Shown in pieces: positions 39,001 through 45,000 of a stretch of DNA of 64,000 bases. Where the stretch lies: NCBI GenBank assembly GCA_027924585.1, contig BSBM01000602.1, positions 4,401,501 through 4,465,500 of the forward strand, read 5' to 3'. Position numbers and translations under genes: made by a program. Within the stretch, counting starts at the first letter, position 1. Each line of letters starts with the position of its first letter. The DNA is from Larix kaempferi (Eukaryota > Streptophyta > Pinopsida > Pinales > Pinaceae). The notes beneath the pieces are model-generated. The model was not told where the DNA came from. It saw nothing but the letters and a program-made list of their open reading frames with translations, and ran no database searches.

Positions 39001-42000
39001 AAATATGAATGGGGCAAGGTGCTCCGGGGAAATGGTCACTAACTAGAGAAGCCGAGAAGCCTCTGAATACCAACCGCATGCTAGACCCATGGGGTGAGCC
39101 GAAGGGATGGCCTCTGAGGGGCAGAGTGCAAAGTAAGGTAGGGGTACTTGTCCCTCCCAATGGCTAAATCTCTAGAAGCTCTGACTCTGTAAATGAAGGG
39201 GACCAAGCGAAAGACGACCTCGAGGCGGAAAGGATGGACACCAAACTCTACCTGAATAATGGGATATGGAACTGTACGTTTGCATCGGATAAAGTGCCTA
39301 AGAAGCAAGGTCTGGAATCTCCAACTAGGCCCAATCTGTCTGTAGCAAGCTTGGCCGCCAAATCTTAGAACCATAGAGGACTGTGGGCCTAATAATTGCC
39401 TCCATGAGGTAGAGTTTGGACGAGATGTCCTAAAACTGGCTGTGGAAACATTGTCTCTCGATGAGGGCCAGGGAACCATAACCTTTGTTGGGCCAGGGCT
39501 GAAGGGTCGAACGCATACCAAAACGAGGCCCTGTGAGCTATACTCTCACAAGTAAATGTATGAAGTAGCGATCTCAATCTCTTCTCCTCTGAAGTAGAAA
39601 TGTATGTCTGTCAAAGCTTTCTTCGATGCGTTGAAGATCATAACCTTAGTTTTACTAAGATTGACCATTAGCTGTCGAAGGTCACAAAAGTTGGTCAAGG
39701 CATCACTCTGCCTGTGTAGACCCTCGGGAGTAGAAGCCAACATGATCAGATCATCTACAAAAAGGAGCAGGGAGATCAGCACCCGATGTAAAAGGAAACC
39801 ATCTCCCTCTTGGATGTGCTCATGGAGGAAAGACTCCAACTCATCAATGTAAATCCCGAAGAGGGTCGACGAGAGGGGGCATCCCTGTTTTACCTAAATG
39901 GTACTATGGATGAAATCTGAAAGGCCATGTGCCATCTTGAGGCGACCCAAAACTAACTCATACAACCTCATGATGGCTACAAGAAGGGTCTGCGATATGC
40001 CAATGCCACAAAATCTCTGGAATAATGCCTCCCTTACTCAAGACCTCCTAGGGAAATGTAAAAATGAAGATATCAAGAGCAATGACGGGACTCCTAAATA
40101 ATGGCTCTAAGTGTGAATATATGATCAATCGTCTGGTAGTCAGGACGGAAGCCTGCTTGTCCTCTAGCCCTGAGATGTCGTCTCTCTAGCTCCTTTGAAA
40201 GCCATTGGTGTAAGACTATGGCGTAAAGCTTGGAGAAGATATGGCCCACGATGATAGTCCTATAGTTGTTCAGATCAGAACTACTCCCCGATTTGTGGAT
40301 CGGATGAATAATGTGTCTTGCCCAGGGTGGGGGGAATCTGGAACATACCATATGGTTATAGAGATCAGCGATATAGGACTGAAGAGACTGAATACCATGC
40401 TTCAAGAACTCAGCCTGAAGGCCTTCTTCATCCGCTGCTCTGTTGTTCATCAGAAGATACCTGCAGACTTATGAAAAATGTCTTGTGTGAATTACCTTTT
40501 CCAATAGCTAAAAATGAAAATGGAATAATAAGAAGCAATACTGGATTAGAGCGGGCTGCTCTTGTCCCCAACTTTGTTTGGAATTCTAATAAAAAAATAG
40601 AAAGTTGGATCAGACTGATAGGTTGAGGTGGCACTCATCTCGCAGGATATGCAATACAGCTTTAAATCTATGCAGATGATGTGGTTTTGATCGTTAGAGA
40701 GAGAATTTACAAAGACATCTCAGTTCCTTGGAGGGTTCTGTAAATACTAAGGGCTACAAGTGCATGTCAATAACACATAGGTAATTGATAATGGTATCTG
40801 GTACAAAAGATAAAAGGTTTTTTGAGGGCCATAAAATAGAAAAAGTCACTTCTTATAAATACTTGAACTTGGAAGTTTCAGCTAATTATAAATGGGATGC
40901 ATGTGTTCAAAAAACATATATAGATGGGATTGAAGCACTTTACTGAGTACTAACTTCACAATAAGTATAAAAGATGCATTTATGGGTTTGGAAAATGAGG
41001 AAGTTTCTTTCAGAACTTTGGGACAGCCAGTAATTTTATACGTAAGCCCAATTTGGGAGCCAGAACTTCCTCAAGAGAATTGGAAGCAAATTGAGTCTAT
41101 CCAAAAAGCATTTTTTATAAAAGAACTGGCAGTGAGATTGTAGACACCCCACCCAATCATTTTGGCAGAAGTAATTATGCTCCTTTTAGAAACAGCACTT
41201 TGTCACTGTATTAATACACTAGAAAAATACAACACAGGACAACCAATGTTTTAAAACTCGGACTTGGACTTGGAATTGATCGGGGTCAACTCGGGCTCAG
41301 CTCTGACTCAGACTGGTTTGTATTTTATGAATCTGTTTACTAAAATATACATGAAATATTAAAATTTTAATTAAATAATATATTTTAAAGATTCCAAACC
41401 ATTAGTGACAAAATATGCAAAGTCTGCTCATGTCTATGGTATATACCATGTAAGGGTGATTATATCAAAATGGGCATCGAGTGCACTACATATGTGGAAC
41501 AAAATACATAATCAGCAAGGCTCTAAATGGCCTCTAAAATCCAAAACAAGGTCCTAGCCTACTACATATCACTGATCAACATGATCAATCATCAAACCTA
41601 TCATCATTGTTGGAAATGGGATTCTTGGTAGCTATAGGACCATCCTTTGGCATGCCTTTTTTTAGTAGGTATATATTTTGCAGGTGGCATCATGGCATGT
41701 AGTCGAAGAGTAGGGTGACGTTTGGCGTCTACTGGTGGTTTAGTGGACTTGTCTTCAGTTCGATGCAATTAAGTTCACTGGAATTCTGAAAATTGCTAAG
41801 TCTGCTGAATTATGGATGGGATGTGAAAATTTATTTTCATCATATGAGGTCTGATGAGGTTGGAACCCCTTTCAAACATCCTGAAACAATTAATGACAAT
41901 ATAAAAAATTTAAGTGAAAGGGTAGGAGGGGAAATATAAAGAAAATGAAAACTTTTAAAGGCAAATATAGAGAAAAAGATAGAAAGAAAAATATAAAGAA

Positions 42001-45000
42001 AATGAGAACTTCCAATATAGAGAAAATGATAACTTCTAAAAGGAAATATAAAGATAATGTAGAAAGGGAAATATAAAGAAAATGAGAAGTTCTAATTTTA
42101 AAGGGAAATATAAACAAAAAGAGTTTTATATTATCATTCCAGGTTAGCTTGTGTCACTGTGTCAAGCAATTTGTTTTTCCCCAAACAGTGCTACAATCTG
42201 TAGAAAACAAACTAGGTTCAAAGTTGGTCGAGTAGGTATTGACTCGGCCAAGTTGGATCGGTTTGGTACTGAACCGGCCAGTTCATACACCAAACTGGCC
42301 GGTTCAGTACCAAACTTCCAAACCGGCCAGTTCAGAACCAAACTGGTCCACCAAACCGATTTGATAGCCAAGTCAGTGTGCTTGAAGGGTCAACTCATCC
42401 GAGTTCGAGTCCAAGTCAGTGTGCTTGAAGGGTCAACTCATCCGAGTTCGAGTCCAAGTCAGCCGAGTTTTAAAATATTGGGGACTACAAGATCTCCCAT
42501 ATCAGACTATCATGGCAACAAAGGAAAAAGGCTGGTATAAGACAGCTATAGAATGGCTCAAAAAAAGGGGGAACTAATCTCAAGGACTCAACAAAGAAGC
42601 AATTGAGGATATATGGAAAAAAAAACAAAAATTTAAACCTTATCATAAAGAAACTAATGCCATGGTCATTTATGAGCATAAGTAGCAAAACTACTTGTGG
42701 AAGTCCACATCAGCCTTCAAAAGACAATTGGTATGTAGGATTAACGTGACTTCTTCACATAACATAGCGATTGAAACAGGAAGATAGAAATCAGTGGAAA
42801 GAGGAGAACACGAATGTCTTATATGTGACTAGCAAACAATCAAAGATGAAACTTGTGTGCCATTAAATTGCCCCAGATATGAACAAATCATACTTGAGCA
42901 TTCGTTGTATCAATTTCAGCTTGAATATCCAGCCAAGCATGTAGGAAGCTTTCTAAAGGATCCATCTCCCTCATAGGATCCATTCAAGAAATTAAACCTA
43001 ACAGAATCCTGAAAGAGCCTGAACAGGCATGCAGGTGCAGGATCAGGTGCAAAATCAGAATTAGAAGAATCTGATAACAGTGGTTGATACAACTTCAGCA
43101 AATGGATCCCTAATGAACAACAGTTAAATATCCACATGCAATATAAGGACGTAAGTTGATTGCAGGGTAAGTTGTGTTTTGCAATAAAGGAAGGAAACCA
43201 TCCTCAAGATGCAAACATATAATGAACAAATTTGAGATGTTGGATGATAGTAGCCAGAATCTTATTAATAAGAATGCAAAAATGTAGAACTGGCATCTGC
43301 ACTTGACAGGGGCTATAATATATAGAGCGTGGTAGAAATACAATTGCACATTCAGGGGTAAATTACTTTCCAATATAGATATTCTACATGCATAAGAAAA
43401 TGCTTCTGCTATATGAAAGTTTTAAGGTACCCACCATAAGTGTGAGCTCAAATGGGGTAAGAAACTGATAGACCATTGAAACTTCTGGCATCATGTGTCT
43501 TTGAAAGTTTCAAGGTAGTTGACATTTTAACCACCACATTTTTGGCATAAAATATTCCTTGTAAATGATATCATTTCAACCACACTTGGAAGATGAAATG
43601 CATGCCAATAAATGTGATACACCTTTCCTGTATAAAGGAAATAAAACAGATTATAAAGTCTTTGAAAGTATCAAGGTAGTTGACATTTTAACTACCACAT
43701 TTTTGGCATAAAATATTCCTTGTAAATGATATCATTTCAACCACACATGGAAGATGAAATCCATGCCAATAAATGTGATACACCTTTCCTGTATAAAAGA
43801 AATAAAACGGATTATAAACTAGTAAATTAGGAAAAGAGGTAGTTGAAGAGGTCAAAATTTCTGGCCTGTTGAAATAGATATAAAAAAATTACAGAATATG
43901 TGAAAATGAATGAAGCTAGTTAGATTTATAGAGCAGTATCACCATGCCCTGGACACTCAATCATGGAGAACTTTTTTTCATAACATATCTTTCTTTCCAG
44001 CTTGATGTCTGCTAATCAGCTTCTCCTGTGTTACCTCAACTTACCCCCTACTCTCTTATGTCCTACTGCTGCATTATAATATTTTTCTTTCCTCACCTAT
44101 CTGCAGGTTGGCCACACCAAGTTGTATATGCATGTTGATAAGAACTCGGATCTAGTTTACCTGAGATTGGGAGTGATAAATTGCAGAAAAGGCACTTATT
44201 CGTCTTTGTGATTTTATTGTACAGCATTTGTGTGATGTCATGAATAAAACATGATTCCCCTGATACTTAAATTCAAAAGAGCGATATATAAAATATCTGA
44301 AGAGTCGGACTGTTGTCCTCAACTGTATTCTAAGGAATTAAGGCACTAGACTTCGATGGATAATCTTTGATAACATCAAGCTTCCAACCAAAAACAGTAC
44401 ATGTGGCATACTGGTGAAATCGGATTTGCTCACTTTCTGTTCAAGTGCAGAGTTACATGGTTTGTTGAGTTTGATGTGAAAATCAAGCATTGAAATTAGC
44501 AAACATTCTCATAGTACATATTGAAATATCCCTTTTGTTGTGGTAGATGTCACAAAAGATAGTCAATTGGGAGTAGCTCAAGTGGTGTTATCCTCCCCAT
44601 CCGGGTTCACATCCCACTTTGTGACATGTTTGCTCTTAGTGAGCAAATTGTTGATGGCTATATATGATGTATTCATAAGTTTGTTAGACCTGATCTTGTG
44701 CCATGAAAAATATAGGGTTTACCCTTACTACAATCCTCTGAATGATTAGTACAATCCTCTGAATGAGGGGGAGTACCCGGAAGGTTTTACCTGGGATATG
44801 TTACCCGGAATTAAAAAAGAATTCACAAAGATAGATAAGACACTTGAATCACATCGCAGTAAACAAACCACGTACAAAAATGTATAAATGTTACTGCAAA
44901 TAATGCCACAGCTTACTTAGTCCACTATGTCATAGTGATCGATTTATCTCTGCATGCAATGAAATTTATTTCCTATGTACGAAGTTACTGAGAGGATGCT

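Larger units (their letters stand above)
41243..42483. mobile_element. Nonautonomous DNA transposon with terminal inverted repeats
   Basis: The left end CAATGTTTTAAAACTCGG and the inverted right end CAATATTTTAAAACTCGG match, followed by GACTTGGACT-type subterminal repeats on both sides. The 1.24-kb interior has no transposase. It contains a perfect 23-bp-arm hairpin (42261-42315) and a 43-bp tandem repeat near the right end. The superfamily is uncertain; hAT-like is possible. No target duplication was fixed. Confidence 0.65.
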
